This document shows positions 33,900 to 42,450 of a stretch of DNA of 45,052 nucleotides, piece after piece. How positions within the stretch are numbered: position 1 is the first letter of the stretch; each line of letters opens with the position of its first letter. The notes beneath the pieces are model-generated. The model had not been told where the DNA came from, did no database searches, and saw only the letters and a list, made by a program, of their open reading frames with translations. This DNA comes from Sphingomonas bacterium (GTDB lineage: Bacteria > Pseudomonadota > Alphaproteobacteria > Sphingomonadales > Sphingomonadaceae): positions 1 through 45,052 of the forward strand of contig NZ_JAQGKZ010000008.1 of the NCBI RefSeq assembly GCF_028289855.1. The letters run 5' to 3'. Both the position numbers and the translations under genes were made by a program.

Positions 33900-34421
33900 G
33901 TGGCGCCCCCAAAGGATAGCGGCGAGAACGACGCGATTGCCCGGCATGCGGACGGCCAGCCGCAGCGGCGGCGCAAGCCGAAGGCCGACGCCTTTACACC
34001 CGAAAAGCGCCAGCGTTTTCTCGACGCGCTGGCCTATACGTGCAACGTCAGGATGGCGTGCGGCCATGCCGGAATCGACGTGTCGACGGCTTATTACAAC
34101 CGCGGGCGCGACCCGGTGTTCGTCGAGCAATGGCGCGATGCGCTGGCGACGGGATACGACGCGCTGGAGGCGCTGGTGCTCGAACATGGCGGCGCGGGCC
34201 AGGCGCTGGAGCCGGCCGATCCGACGCACGTGGCCGCCGACGCGCCGCCGTTCGATTTCGACCGCGCGTTGGCGGTGCTGCGCCAGTATCGCGGGCGGCG
34301 CGACGGCCAGCATGTCCGGCATGGCGTGCGGCCGATCGCGGCGACTCGCGAAGAGACCAATGCGGCGTTGCGCAAGGCGCTGGCGGCGGCGCGCAAGCGG
34401 ATGGCGGTCAAGCCCGAATGA
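33900..34421 (+). CDS. Terminase small subunit-like protein (GTA gp1-like)
   Basis: A 173-residue basic protein from a GTG at 33900 (VAPPKDSGENDAIARH), six bases after GGAGGGAG. The N-terminus is a disordered RRRKPKAD tail, then a helix-turn-helix-like segment (TPEKRQRFLDALAYTCNVRMACGHAGIDVSTAYYNRGRDPVFVEQWRDAL) typical of phage small terminases that pick DNA ends. The C-terminus is helical (ATREETNAALRKALAAARKRM). It overlaps the large-terminase start by ATGA. An in-frame TTG at 33876 is less likely. Confidence 0.72.
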   Translation: MAPPKDSGENDAIARHADGQPQRRRKPKADAFTPEKRQRFLDALAYTCNVRMACGHAGIDVSTAYYNRGRDPVFVEQWRDALATGYDALEALVLEHGGAGQALEPADPTHVAADAPPFDFDRALAVLRQYRGRRDGQHVRHGVRPIAATREETNAALRKALAAARKRMAVKPE

Positions 34422-35788
34422 CGGAGGTATCCAGCGACTTCACCGACGACCGCGCGCTGATCGACGAGTTGGCGGCGCTGCCGCCGGACGAGCAGGGCCG
34501 CGCCTTGCGGCAATTGACGCTCGACCAGCGGCGCGAGCTGATCGCGCGCTGGCCGATCTGGGCGCATCGCGGCCAATTGTCGCCCGACGGCGAACCGTTG
34601 GTCTGGCTGATCCAGGCCGGGCGCGGCTTCGGCAAGACGCGCGCTGGCGCGGAATGGGTGACCGAACTTGCCCGGGACGTGCCGGATGGGCGCTTCGCGC
34701 TGGTCGGCGCGACGCTCCACGATGCGCGCCGCGTGATGGTCGACGGCCCCGCAGGCGTGCTGACGGTGGCGCGGTCGCGCGGGCTGGAAGCGCGCTGGTG
34801 GAAAGCGAGCGGCGAAGTGCGGTTCGGCAACGGCGCGATCATGACGGTCTATTCGGCTGGCGCGCCAGAGATGCTGCGCGGCCCGGAGCATCACGCCGCG
34901 TGGTGCGATGAGGTCGGCAAATGGGGCCATGGCGGCGAGGCCGCGTTCAGCAATCTAATGCTGGGATTGCGCCGCGCGGAAAATGCGCGCGTGCTAGTAA
35001 CCACGACGCCGCGCTCGACTGCGCTGGTCAACCACGTCGTCGCGCTGGCGAAGAAAGCCGATGCAATCACGCAAGGACGGAGCCGCGACAACCCGCATTT
35101 GCCGGCCAGCTTTCTGGCGGCGATGATGGACCAATATGGCGGCACCCGGCTCGGCCGGCAGGAACTCGACGGCGAATTGCTCGACGATCATGACGGTGCG
35201 CTGTGGACCCGGAGCGTCATCGAGGCGTGCCGGATCGCGCCCGCCGACGCGCCGGTGCCGACGCGCGTGGTGGTGGCGGTCGATCCGCCCGCCGGGGGCG
35301 AGCGCGAGGACGAGGGATCGGGGCAGGGCGACGCGTGCGGGATCGTCGCGGTCGGGCTCGGCGAGGACGGGCTGGGCTATGTGCTCGAGGACGCCAGCAT
35401 CGCGGGGGTCAGCCCCGCGCGCTGGGCGGCGGCGGTCGCGGAGTGCGCTGAGCGGCAAGGCGCCGACCGCGTGGTGGCGGAAAAGAACCAGGGCGGGGCG
35501 ATGGTCCGTGCGGTGCTGCAAGGGGCCGACGTTACGCTGCCGCTGGTGCTGGTCCACGCCAGCCGCGGCAAGGTCGCGCGCGCCGAGCCGGTGTCGCTGC
35601 TCTACGAAGCGGGCAAGGTGCGCCACGCCGGCGCGTTCCCCGCGCTGGAGGATCAATTGTGCGGGATGCTGACCGGCGGCGGCTATGCCGGGCCGGGGCG
35701 GTCGCCCGACCGCGCGGATGCGCTGGTGTGGGCGCTGAGCGAATTGTTGTTGAAGCGAGTGCGGAAGGTGGGGGTGCGGCGAATGTAA
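34418..35788 (+). CDS. GTA/phage terminase large subunit
   Basis: A 456-residue DNA-packaging motor. Walker A is LIQAGRGFGKTRAGAEW (about residues 64-80), Walker B AWCDEVGKW, and the coupling motif TTTPRSTALV. The C-terminal RNase H-like nuclease domain has VVAVDPPAGGE, RVVAEKNQGGAMVRAVL and SPDRADALVWAL with the acidic residues in place. All motifs are intact. The ATG at 34418 overlaps the previous stop. In intact clusters the portal follows directly; here a minus-strand DnaJ gene intervenes. Confidence 0.92.
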   Translation: MTEVSSDFTDDRALIDELAALPPDEQGRALRQLTLDQRRELIARWPIWAHRGQLSPDGEPLVWLIQAGRGFGKTRAGAEWVTELARDVPDGRFALVGATLHDARRVMVDGPAGVLTVARSRGLEARWWKASGEVRFGNGAIMTVYSAGAPEMLRGPEHHAAWCDEVGKWGHGGEAAFSNLMLGLRRAENARVLVTTTPRSTALVNHVVALAKKADAITQGRSRDNPHLPASFLAAMMDQYGGTRLGRQELDGELLDDHDGALWTRSVIEACRIAPADAPVPTRVVVAVDPPAGGEREDEGSGQGDACGIVAVGLGEDGLGYVLEDASIAGVSPARWAAAVAECAERQGADRVVAEKNQGGAMVRAVLQGADVTLPLVLVHASRGKVARAEPVSLLYEAGKVRHAGAFPALEDQLCGMLTGGGYAGPGRSPDRADALVWALSELLLKRVRKVGVRRM

Positions 35789-35812
35789 ATTCCTCCCGTG
35801 CCGGGGAGGAAT
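35788..35812. repeat. Left hairpin repeat flanking the DnaJ-domain gene
   Basis: ATTCCTCCC (35789-35797) and GGGAGGAAT (35804-35812) form a 9-bp stem with loop GTGCCG, beginning at the last base of the terminase stop codon. It is a copy of the repeat at 36670-36696 and lies between converging genes, a usual site for REP-type elements. Confidence 0.75.
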
Positions 35813-35815
35813 GGC

Positions 35816-36625
35816 TTACTTCACCAGCGCCTTGACCGCGTCCAATCGCGTGGGGTCGGCGCCGAGTTTGGCATAGGCGGCGCGGGTCGCACTCTCGTCG
35901 AGGCGGTCGGCGGCGGCGTCGAACGCGGCGCAGAAATCGATCGCCGCGGGGGTCGCGTGGCGCGCGGCGCGGACGGCGCATTTCTGGCTATAGGCGATCA
36001 CCCCGTCGGGGCCGTCGCGGGTGGCGATGCGGTCGCGTTGCTTGATCGCGCGCGCGACGTCGTCGGTGGCGATCCCGGCCACGGTCGGCGGTGCGGGCGC
36101 CACGACGGGCGCGGGCGGCGACGGCGCGGCGAAACCCGACGGCGTGAGCAGCCGGCGGACCTGGCGCAGCCCGGATGACGCGAACGCGCTGGCACGGACG
36201 TCGTCGCCGCGCAGGATCTGGACGACATGGCCGGGCACGCCGGGCAATGTCATCGCCATTGCGGGCAGCCCGACGAACACCAGGATCATGCCGAGCGTCG
36301 CGCCGCCATGGCGCCGCGGCGGCATCGGATAGGGCGAGGCGACCCAGGCGTGCGCGGGGGCGATATCGACCATCGGAATATTGGCGGCGCGCTCCTCGAC
36401 CGCGGCGGCGCGGCGCAGGCGTTCGGCGATCGCGGCATAAGCCGTGTTGATCGCGCGGGTGCGATCGGCCGCGTCGGGCATGTCGCCGGCGGTGTCGGGA
36501 TGAACCTGGCGCAGCAACGCGCGGCGCTTGGCGCGGACCGCCACGAGGTCGGCATCGGGCTTCAGGCCGAGCACCGCATACGGGTCGGCCGGGTCGATCG
36601 CTGGTTTCTGTCGGCGGGCGGCCAT
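35816..36625 (-). CDS. DnaJ-domain membrane protein
   Basis: A 269-residue protein. An N-terminal J domain (residues about 10-65: DPYAVLGLKPDADLVAVRAKRRALLRQVHPDTAGDMPDA) has the HPD tripeptide needed to stimulate DnaK-type chaperones. One transmembrane segment follows (GGATLGMILVFVGLPAMAMTL). A Pro/Ala-rich linker leads to a C-terminal domain with two cysteines (YSQKCAVRAARHATPAAIDFCAAFD). ATG 36625 was chosen; 36661 is an alternative. It lies on the opposite strand inside the GTA remnant, between two copies of a hairpin repeat, so it is probably an insertion or rearrangement. Confidence 0.8.
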   Translation of the reverse strand: MAARRQKPAIDPADPYAVLGLKPDADLVAVRAKRRALLRQVHPDTAGDMPDAADRTRAINTAYAAIAERLRRAAAVEERAANIPMVDIAPAHAWVASPYPMPPRRHGGATLGMILVFVGLPAMAMTLPGVPGHVVQILRGDDVRASAFASSGLRQVRRLLTPSGFAAPSPPAPVVAPAPPTVAGIATDDVARAIKQRDRIATRDGPDGVIAYSQKCAVRAARHATPAAIDFCAAFDAAADRLDESATRAAYAKLGADPTRLDAVKALVK

Positions 36626-36669
36626 GTGTTTGAGCGTGCGACGAAATCGGGGCCGGGGCAAGCATGGAG

Positions 36670-36696
36670 AATTCCTCCCCGGGACGGGGAGGAATT
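36670..36696. repeat. Right hairpin repeat flanking the DnaJ-domain gene
   Basis: AATTCCTCCCC (36670-36680) and GGGGAGGAATT (36686-36696) form a perfect 11-bp stem with loop GGGAC. It is a near copy of 35788-35812 and together they bracket the DnaJ gene. It ends 13 bp before the truncated portal's start codon, whose ribosome binding site is AGGAAGGAAAA. Confidence 0.75.
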
Positions 36697-36709
36697 AGGA
36701 AGGAAAATC

Positions 36710-37156
36710 ATGAAACTCTTCCAACGAAAAACGGCGCCCGCCGACGCGCGGCCGCCGTTGTCGCGCTACGGTGCCGCCACCATCGTCGGCGACTGGCCGC
36801 GCAGTTACGATGCGCAAGTCCGCGCCGGGTTCGTCGACAACGCGATCGCGCAGCGTAGCGTGAAGCTCGTCGCGGAAGGCGTGGCGGATGCCCCGCTGGT
36901 CGCCTCGTCGCCCGAATTGGCTGCGCTGATCGGTGCCCGCTCAGCGGGGCAATCACTGCTGGAGGCCATCGCGGCGCAACTGTTGCTCCACGGCAATGCG
37001 TTCGTGCAGGTGCTCGACGACGGGCGCGGGCGCGTTGGCGAGCTGTTCGCGCTGCGCCCCGAACGCGTCGCCGAGGACCGGCTGATCGTGTCGCTCGCGA
37101 CGTTCCTGGCGGGCGCGGCGCCAAGCGTGCCGCTGGTCGAGGTGCGCGAGGCATAG
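36710..37156 (+). pseudogene. Portal N-terminus fused in frame to C-terminus of a DUF2460 (GTA gp12-like) tail protein
   Basis: A 148-residue open frame starting MKLFQRKTAPADARPPLSRYG. Residues 1-120 match the beginning of HK97-type portal proteins (SYDAQVRAGFVDNAIAQRSVKLVAEGVADAPL, LLLHGNAFVQVLDDGRGRVGELFALRPERV), which are normally around 400 residues. At about residue 120 the portal sequence stops and the last 28 residues (EDRLIVSLATFLAGAAPSVPLVEVRE) look like the end of a DUF2460/TIGR02217 tail protein ('DRLDVSLA-F-AG--PSIPLVEVR'). The junction is near nt 37067-37076. The fusion is in frame but cannot be a working portal. Confidence 0.75.
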
Positions 37157-37167
37157 CGGCAGGCGCG

Positions 37168-37243
37168 GTGCTCCGGCGCAGGCCGGAGCCTTGGCGGCTC
37201 CCGCATCGCTCTCCTTCCAGCGCTCCGGCCTGCGCCGGAGCAC
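37168..37243. repeat. Inverted pair of 22-bp palindromes
   Basis: A 22-bp palindromic element, GTGCTCCGGCGCAGGCCGGA plus GC, lies at 37168-37189 and its exact reverse complement at 37222-37243, separated by 32 bp. It occupies the gap between the fused portal gene and DUF2163, close to the GTA deletion junction. It resembles a mosaic REP unit. Confidence 0.85.
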
Positions 37244-37266
37244 ATCATCTAATAATCGAGGTCGCC

Positions 37267-38061
37267 ATGGACACCCTCTCCACCATCGCGCTCACCTGGC
37301 GGATCGAGCGGCGCGACGGGGTCGCGGCCGGGCTCACGAGCCACGAGCGCGACCTGACGATCGACGGCTTCGCCTATCGCGCCGCGCCCGGGATGACGCC
37401 ATCGGCGATCCGGCGTTCGGCTGATTTGGATGCCGACACGATGGATGTGAGCGGTGCGCTGGGCGGCGCGGCGATTGGGGAGGCGGATTTGCTCGCGGGC
37501 CGGTGGGACGGCGCGCGCGTGGTGGTGCGCGCGATCGATTGGATCTCGACCGAGGTCATCGCCGAACTGGGCGAGGGGCGGATCGGGCAAGTCGAGCTGC
37601 GCGACGGATCGTTCACCGCCGAGCTCGCCGGGATCGCCGCGTTGCTCGACCGCCCGGTATGCGAGGCGACCTTGCCCGAATGCCGCGCCGAGCTGGGCGA
37701 CGCGCGCTGCCGCGTGGCGATGGCGGGGCGGCGGCGCTTCGCGCGGGTGACGGCGAGCGAGGACACGCTGCTGACGGTCGATACCGACGAGCCGCTCGCG
37801 AACGCCTATGGCAATGGCCTGCTGCGCTGGATCGGCGGGGGCAATTCGGGGCTGGAGAGTGCGATCGCCGCGTCCGACGGCGCGACGCTGACTTTACGTA
37901 GCCCCCCGCATGTCGACCCCGCTGGCGCGCTCGTCGAGCTGATCGAGGGATGCGACAAGAGCCTCGCGACGTGCGCCGCGCGGTTCGCCAACGCTGCCAA
38001 TTTCCGCGGCGAGCCGTATCTGCCCGGGATCGACCTGCTGACGCGGTATCCGGGCGCGTGA
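37267..38061 (+). CDS. DUF2163 tail protein (GTA gp13-like, TIGR02218)
   Basis: A 264-residue protein of the phage BR0599/TIGR02218 family. The N-terminal domain has ALTWRIERRDGVAAGLTSHERDLTIDGFAYRAAPGMTPSAIRRSADL, and the C-terminal part has PECRAELGDARCRVAMAGRR and EGCDKSLATCAARFANAANFRGEPYLPGIDLLTRYPGA, whose paired cysteines bind a metal cluster in the Rhodobacter GTA homologue. ATG 37267 was chosen; the upstream frame runs into the palindromic repeat. The 3' end overlaps the NlpC/P60 gene (GTGA). It appears intact. Confidence 0.88.
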   Translation: MDTLSTIALTWRIERRDGVAAGLTSHERDLTIDGFAYRAAPGMTPSAIRRSADLDADTMDVSGALGGAAIGEADLLAGRWDGARVVVRAIDWISTEVIAELGEGRIGQVELRDGSFTAELAGIAALLDRPVCEATLPECRAELGDARCRVAMAGRRRFARVTASEDTLLTVDTDEPLANAYGNGLLRWIGGGNSGLESAIAASDGATLTLRSPPHVDPAGALVELIEGCDKSLATCAARFANAANFRGEPYLPGIDLLTRYPGA

Positions 38062-38435
38062 CAATATCTTCGGCGCGCGCGCTCGTGCGGGCGCGCGAGG
38101 CGTTGGGGGTGCCGTTCCGGTTGCACGGGCGCGATTTGCGTGGGCTGGACTGCGTCGGGTTGGCCGCCTGGGCGTGGGCGGTAGAGGTGCCGACCGGCTA
38201 CCCATTGCGCGCCGCGCCGCGCGCGCGAATCGAGGCCGAATTGGCGGCGATGGGGTTCGGCCCCGGCGGCGGCCCCGGCGCGGTCGTGCTGGTCGCACCG
38301 GGGCCGGGGCAGCTTCATCTCGGCATCTCAACTGGCAGCGGCGTGATCCACGCCGACGCGGGCCTGCGCCGCGTGGTCGAGCGGGCGGCGCCCTTGCCCT
38401 GGGCCGTGCTGGGTTGCTGGATTCGGGAGGCGTGA
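38058..38435 (+). CDS. NlpC/P60-type peptidase (GTA gp14-like)
   Basis: A 125-residue cell-wall peptidase of the type found in GTA and phage tails. A GTG start overlaps the previous stop (VTISSARALVRAREALG). The catalytic Cys is in RGLDCVGLAAWAW, the catalytic His in GQLHLGIST, and VIHADAGLRRVVE follows. It probably opens peptidoglycan during DNA delivery. The stop is followed at once by the gp15-like start. Confidence 0.88.
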   Translation: MTISSARALVRAREALGVPFRLHGRDLRGLDCVGLAAWAWAVEVPTGYPLRAAPRARIEAELAAMGFGPGGGPGAVVLVAPGPGQLHLGISTGSGVIHADAGLRRVVERAAPLPWAVLGCWIREA

Positions 38436-40589
38436 ATGGCGACGCTGGTTTTGAGCACTGTCGGACGGCTGATCGGCGGCCCCGTGGGCGGCGCGATCGG
38501 CGCGCTGGTCGGGCAGCGGATCGACGGCGAATTGTTCAAGCCCAAGGGGCGCGAGGGCCCGCGGCTGACCGACCTCGCGCTCCAGACGTCGAGTTATGGC
38601 AGCCAAATTCCGCGCGTGTTCGGGACGATGCGTGTCGCGGGCAACGTGATCTGGTCGACCGATTTGATCGAAAGCCGCACCACCAGCCACCGCAAGGGCC
38701 AGCCGTCGAACACGACCTACAGCTATGCCGCTTCCTTCGCAGTGTTGTTGTCAGCGCGCGCGATCCAGGGGGTGGGGCGGATCTGGGCCGACGGCAATTT
38801 GCTGCGCGGGAGCGCGGGTGACTTCAAGACGCCGACGGGCTTCCGGCTGCATTCGGGCGGCGAGGACCAGCCGCCCGACCCGCTGATCGCGTCGATCGAG
38901 GGCGCGGGCGCGACCTCGGCGCACCGCGGCTGCGCCTATGCGGTGTTCGAGAATATGCAGCTTGGCGATTTCGGCAACCGCATCCCGTCGCTGACCTTCG
39001 AGCTGATCGCCGATGCGGGCGCGGTCGGGGCCGGTGCAATCGCCGCCGAACTGGCGGGCGGCGCGATCGCCGATGCCGGGGTGGCAGCGACGGTCGATGG
39101 CTTTTCGGCCTATGGCGCGTCGGCGCGCGAGATCGCCGGGTTGCTGGCGATGGCGAGCGGCGCGCGGTTCGCTCCCGCCGGCGGTGCGCTGGCGATGACC
39201 GATGCCGTCGAGCCGGTTGTCGCGGTCGCCGATGACGGGTTCGCGGCGCCGGGCGCGCAGGCCGGGACACGGCGCACGGTGATGCCGGTCGAGCGCGTGC
39301 CCAGGGCGCTGAGCGTCGCGTATTACGACCCGCTCCGCGATTACCAGACGGGCGTGCAGCAAGCGCGGCGGCCGGGCGCGGGGACGCGCGACGAGCGAGT
39401 CGACGTGCCCGCCGTGCTGAGCGCGGCAACCGCCAAGGCGCTGGCCGAGACGCTACTCCGCCGCGCCGAGACCGAGCGCGAGCAGCGGACGATCGCGCTG
39501 CCCGCCGAGGCGGCCGGAATCGCACCGGGCGCACTGCTGGCGATCGACGGCGAAGCGGGGCGCTGGCGCGTGACCGAGGCGTCGCTCGAGGCGATGGTGA
39601 CGACGCTGACATGCGCGCGCGTCACGCCGCCCGGGCCGGTGGCGAGTGCGTCGCCAGGCCGCGCCCTGCCCGCCCCCGACCTGGTTGCGGGCGCGACGAT
39701 TCTCCACGTCGCCGAACTGCCTGCTTTGAGCGATTCGCCCAACACCGCGCCGCGCCTGTCTGTGATGGCGAACGGGACCGAGCCCGGCTGGCGCCGCGCG
39801 AGCATCCTCTACAGCCTCGACGATGGCGCGAGCTGGCGCGACGGCGGCGCCAGCGCGGCGCCCGCCATCCTCGGCACGATCGCAACCGCGCCTGGCGCGG
39901 CGCCCGCGACGCTGATCGACCGCGCCAGCGTCATCGAGGTCGAGCTGGCGCGCGCCGATATGGTGCTGGGCGATGCCGACGACGCCGCGCTCGACCACGG
40001 CGCCAATCTCGCGCTGGCCGGCGACGAATTGCTCCAGTTCGGCCGGGCGGAACAGATCGATGACACGCGCTGGCGGCTGTCGGTGCTGTGGCGCGGGCGG
40101 CGGGGGACCGAGGCCGCGGCGGGCGCGCAGGCGGTCGGCGACCGATTCGTGCTGCTGGCGATCGATTCGGTCGCCACGATCGACGTGCCGGTCGCCGCGA
40201 TCGGATCGGGCGTCAGCGTGCTGGCGAGCGGGATCGGCGACACCGGCGGCCCGGCCGCGGGCGACTGTGCGATCCTTGGCGGCTCGGTGCGGCCGCCGAG
40301 CCCGGTCCAATTGCGGCTGGCGACGGTCGACGGCACGCCGGTGCTGACCTGGGCGCGCCGCAGCCGCGCCGGGTTCCGCTGGATCGACGGCGGCGATGTG
40401 CCGCTGGTCGAGGAAAATGAAGCCTATCGCGTGTCGATCGTGCCACTGTCGGGGACGCCACGCAGCATAACGCTGGCGGATCGGATCTGCCCGCTCGAGA
40501 CCGGCGAGGCCGCGAGCGGGACGATCATCGACGTCCGCCAGATCGGCACACTCGGCGAATCGCCCGCCGCACGACTCGTTATTCCCTGA
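38436..40589 (+). CDS. GTA gp15-like tail/baseplate protein
   Basis: A 717-residue structural protein. The N-terminus MATLVLSTVGRLIGGPVGGAIGALVGQRIDGELF with SSYGSQIPRVFGTMRVAGNVIW is the signature of the 'GTA tail host-specificity/baseplate' family. Segments typical of phage tail tip proteins follow (SFAVLLSARAIQGVGRIWADGNLL, FENMQLGDFGNRIPSLTFELIAD). It ends in beta-rich receptor-binding-like regions. No frameshift or stop interrupts it. It is the largest surviving gene of the remnant. Confidence 0.87.
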   Translation: MATLVLSTVGRLIGGPVGGAIGALVGQRIDGELFKPKGREGPRLTDLALQTSSYGSQIPRVFGTMRVAGNVIWSTDLIESRTTSHRKGQPSNTTYSYAASFAVLLSARAIQGVGRIWADGNLLRGSAGDFKTPTGFRLHSGGEDQPPDPLIASIEGAGATSAHRGCAYAVFENMQLGDFGNRIPSLTFELIADAGAVGAGAIAAELAGGAIADAGVAATVDGFSAYGASAREIAGLLAMASGARFAPAGGALAMTDAVEPVVAVADDGFAAPGAQAGTRRTVMPVERVPRALSVAYYDPLRDYQTGVQQARRPGAGTRDERVDVPAVLSAATAKALAETLLRRAETEREQRTIALPAEAAGIAPGALLAIDGEAGRWRVTEASLEAMVTTLTCARVTPPGPVASASPGRALPAPDLVAGATILHVAELPALSDSPNTAPRLSVMANGTEPGWRRASILYSLDDGASWRDGGASAAPAILGTIATAPGAAPATLIDRASVIEVELARADMVLGDADDAALDHGANLALAGDELLQFGRAEQIDDTRWRLSVLWRGRRGTEAAAGAQAVGDRFVLLAIDSVATIDVPVAAIGSGVSVLASGIGDTGGPAAGDCAILGGSVRPPSPVQLRLATVDGTPVLTWARRSRAGFRWIDGGDVPLVEENEAYRVSIVPLSGTPRSITLADRICPLETGEAASGTIIDVRQIGTLGESPAARLVIP

Positions 40590-40603
40590 AGAAAGCCGCT
40601 GCT

Positions 40604-41104
40604 ATGACCGACACCACAGACCGCTTCGCGCTGCCGCTGCTCCAACCCGGCCAAGCGCAGAAGGAAATGTTCCACAACGAGGCCCTCGCCGCGCTCGACC
40701 TGGTCGTTCAGCCCGCAGTCGAGGCGATCGGAGTCGATACGCCACCAGGCGCACCCGAATCGGGCCAATCGTGGATTCTGGGCAACGCGCCCACCGGCGC
40801 CTGGGCGGGCAAGGCGAAACATGTGGCGGGCTGGTCGGCGTCCGGGTGGCGGTTCGTCGCGCCGGTCGAGGGCATGGCGGTGTGGGTCGCGGCCGATGCG
40901 CTTACGGTCAGGTTCCGGGACAGCGACTGGGCATTAGGCGAGGAGACGGCGGCGCATCTCGTCATCGGTGGCGACGCGGTGGTCGGCCCTCGGCAGGCGG
41001 CAATTCCGGACCCGTCGGGCGGCACGGTGGTCGATACCGAATCACGCACCGCGCTTGCCGCGATTCTCGCTGCGTTGCGCGCGCACGGCCTGATCGCGAG
41101 CTGA
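40604..41104 (+). CDS. DUF2793 domain-containing protein
   Basis: A 166-residue protein with the DUF2793 pattern: RFALPLLQPGQAQKEMFHNEALAALDLVVQPAVEAIG, SWILGNAPTGAWAGKAKHVAGWSASGWRFVAPVEGM. The family often closes GTA or prophage tail clusters and may be a fibre or attachment factor. It lies 14 bp after gp15 on the same strand and is probably the last gene of the remnant. Intact. Confidence 0.87.
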   Translation: MTDTTDRFALPLLQPGQAQKEMFHNEALAALDLVVQPAVEAIGVDTPPGAPESGQSWILGNAPTGAWAGKAKHVAGWSASGWRFVAPVEGMAVWVAADALTVRFRDSDWALGEETAAHLVIGGDAVVGPRQAAIPDPSGGTVVDTESRTALAAILAALRAHGLIAS

Positions 41105-41241
41105 AGTCCAAAGCGGCGTAAAACCGGCAAAAAGTGTTGCGCCAGCGCCACAGCGGGGCCGCTTTGTTTCGCTTGCGCGGAAACCAACCATTGAGTAGTG
41201 AGTTTGCGCTGTCCGTAGTGACATTTCGAAAGGGGATATAG

Positions 41242-42384
41242 ATGCGCAAGCTAGCCATTGCCGTGGCGCTCGCTTCAACCGCACTTGCGACGCCCGCGCT
41301 GGCGCGCGACAAGGCGTGGTATGTTGGCGTCGAAGGCGGCGCGATGATTGTCGAAGACATACATTTCGACATCACGACCGGTACTACCGTGACCAAGGAC
41401 GCCGCTCAGGTCGATCACGACTATGGGTACGATGTCGGCGGTAACGTCGGGTACGATTTCGGAATGTTCCGGATCGAAGCCGAAGTCGCCTACAAGAGTG
41501 CCAACATCAACAATTGGCGCTCGACGCTTCGTACCCCGGCATTCAATGCCGCCGGTGGCGCCGTGTTCGCGGTTCCGGGCAGCTTCAACTATGCCGGTGG
41601 CACCACCTCGGCGTTGAGCTTCATGGTCAACGGCATGCTCGACTTCGGCGACGATGACGGCATCCAGGGCTTCGTTGGCGGCGGTGTCGGCGTTGCTCGC
41701 ATCAAGGCGGGCAAGTACGCGCTGAACACCTACGGCTCGTTCCTCGACGATTCGGACACCGTGTTCGCCTGGCAGGCGATCGCCGGTATCCGCGCGCCGA
41801 TCACCAGCCATATCGACGCGACGCTGAAGTATCGCTTCTTCAACGCCGAGAACGTCAAGCTGGTCGACGTCTCCGGTCGCACGCTGGACGGGCGTTTCCG
41901 CTCGCATAGCCTGCTCGGCGGCTTCACCTTCAACTTCGGCGAGCCGCCGCCGCCGGTCGTGGTCGCTCCGCCGCCGGCGCCGCTGCCGCCGCCGCCTGAG
42001 CCCACGCCGCCGCCGCCGCCGGTTGCGATCCCGTGCTCGCCTGGTCCGTTCATCGTGTTCTTCGATTGGGACAAGTCGGATATCACGCCGGAAGCGGCGT
42101 CGATCCTCGACAACGCGATCGGTCAGTATGCGAACTGCGGCAATGCGCAGGTCATGCTGGCGGGTCACGCCGACCGTTCGGGTTCGGCGCAGTACAATGT
42201 GGGCCTCTCGCAGCGTCGTGCCGACGCGGTGAAGGCGTACATGGTTGCGCATGCGATCCCCGAAGCGGTGGTCACCGAGCAGGCGTTCGGCGAAAGCCGC
42301 CCGCGTGTCGAGACCGCCGATGGCGTCCGCGAAGTGCAGAACCGTCGCGTGGAAATCACCTACGGCCCGGGTTCGGGTTCGTAA
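41242..42384 (+). CDS. OmpA-family outer membrane protein
   Basis: A 380-residue outer membrane protein. A signal peptide (MRKLAIAVALASTALATPALA) is followed by an 8-strand beta-barrel region (YVGVEGGAMIVEDIHFDI... to FRSHSLLGGFTFNFG) and a Pro-rich hinge (EPPPPVVVAPPP...PPPPPVAIP). The C-terminal OmpA peptidoglycan-binding domain is FIVFFDWDKSDITPEAASILDNAI, AGHADRSGSAQYNVGLSQRRADAVKAYMV, QNRRVEITYG. GAAAGGGGATATAG precedes the start. A strong intrinsic terminator follows. Codon usage is less GC-extreme than its neighbours, consistent with high expression. Confidence 0.94.
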   Translation: MRKLAIAVALASTALATPALARDKAWYVGVEGGAMIVEDIHFDITTGTTVTKDAAQVDHDYGYDVGGNVGYDFGMFRIEAEVAYKSANINNWRSTLRTPAFNAAGGAVFAVPGSFNYAGGTTSALSFMVNGMLDFGDDDGIQGFVGGGVGVARIKAGKYALNTYGSFLDDSDTVFAWQAIAGIRAPITSHIDATLKYRFFNAENVKLVDVSGRTLDGRFRSHSLLGGFTFNFGEPPPPVVVAPPPAPLPPPPEPTPPPPPVAIPCSPGPFIVFFDWDKSDITPEAASILDNAIGQYANCGNAQVMLAGHADRSGSAQYNVGLSQRRADAVKAYMVAHAIPEAVVTEQAFGESRPRVETADGVREVQNRRVEITYGPGSGS

Positions 42385-42411
42385 GCGAACTTCCTTCGCA
42401 GACAAGAATTG

Positions 42412-42438
42412 GGGGTCCGGGAAACCGGGCCCCTTTTT
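42412..42438 (+). terminator. Intrinsic terminator after the OmpA-family gene
   Basis: GGGGTCCGG (42412-42420), loop GAAA, CCGGGCCCC (42425-42433) with one G-U pair, and TTTTT (42434-42438). The GNRA tetraloop and U-tract make it a convincing Rho-independent terminator. Confidence 0.9.
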
Positions 42439-42450
42439 CGTTGCGCGACA

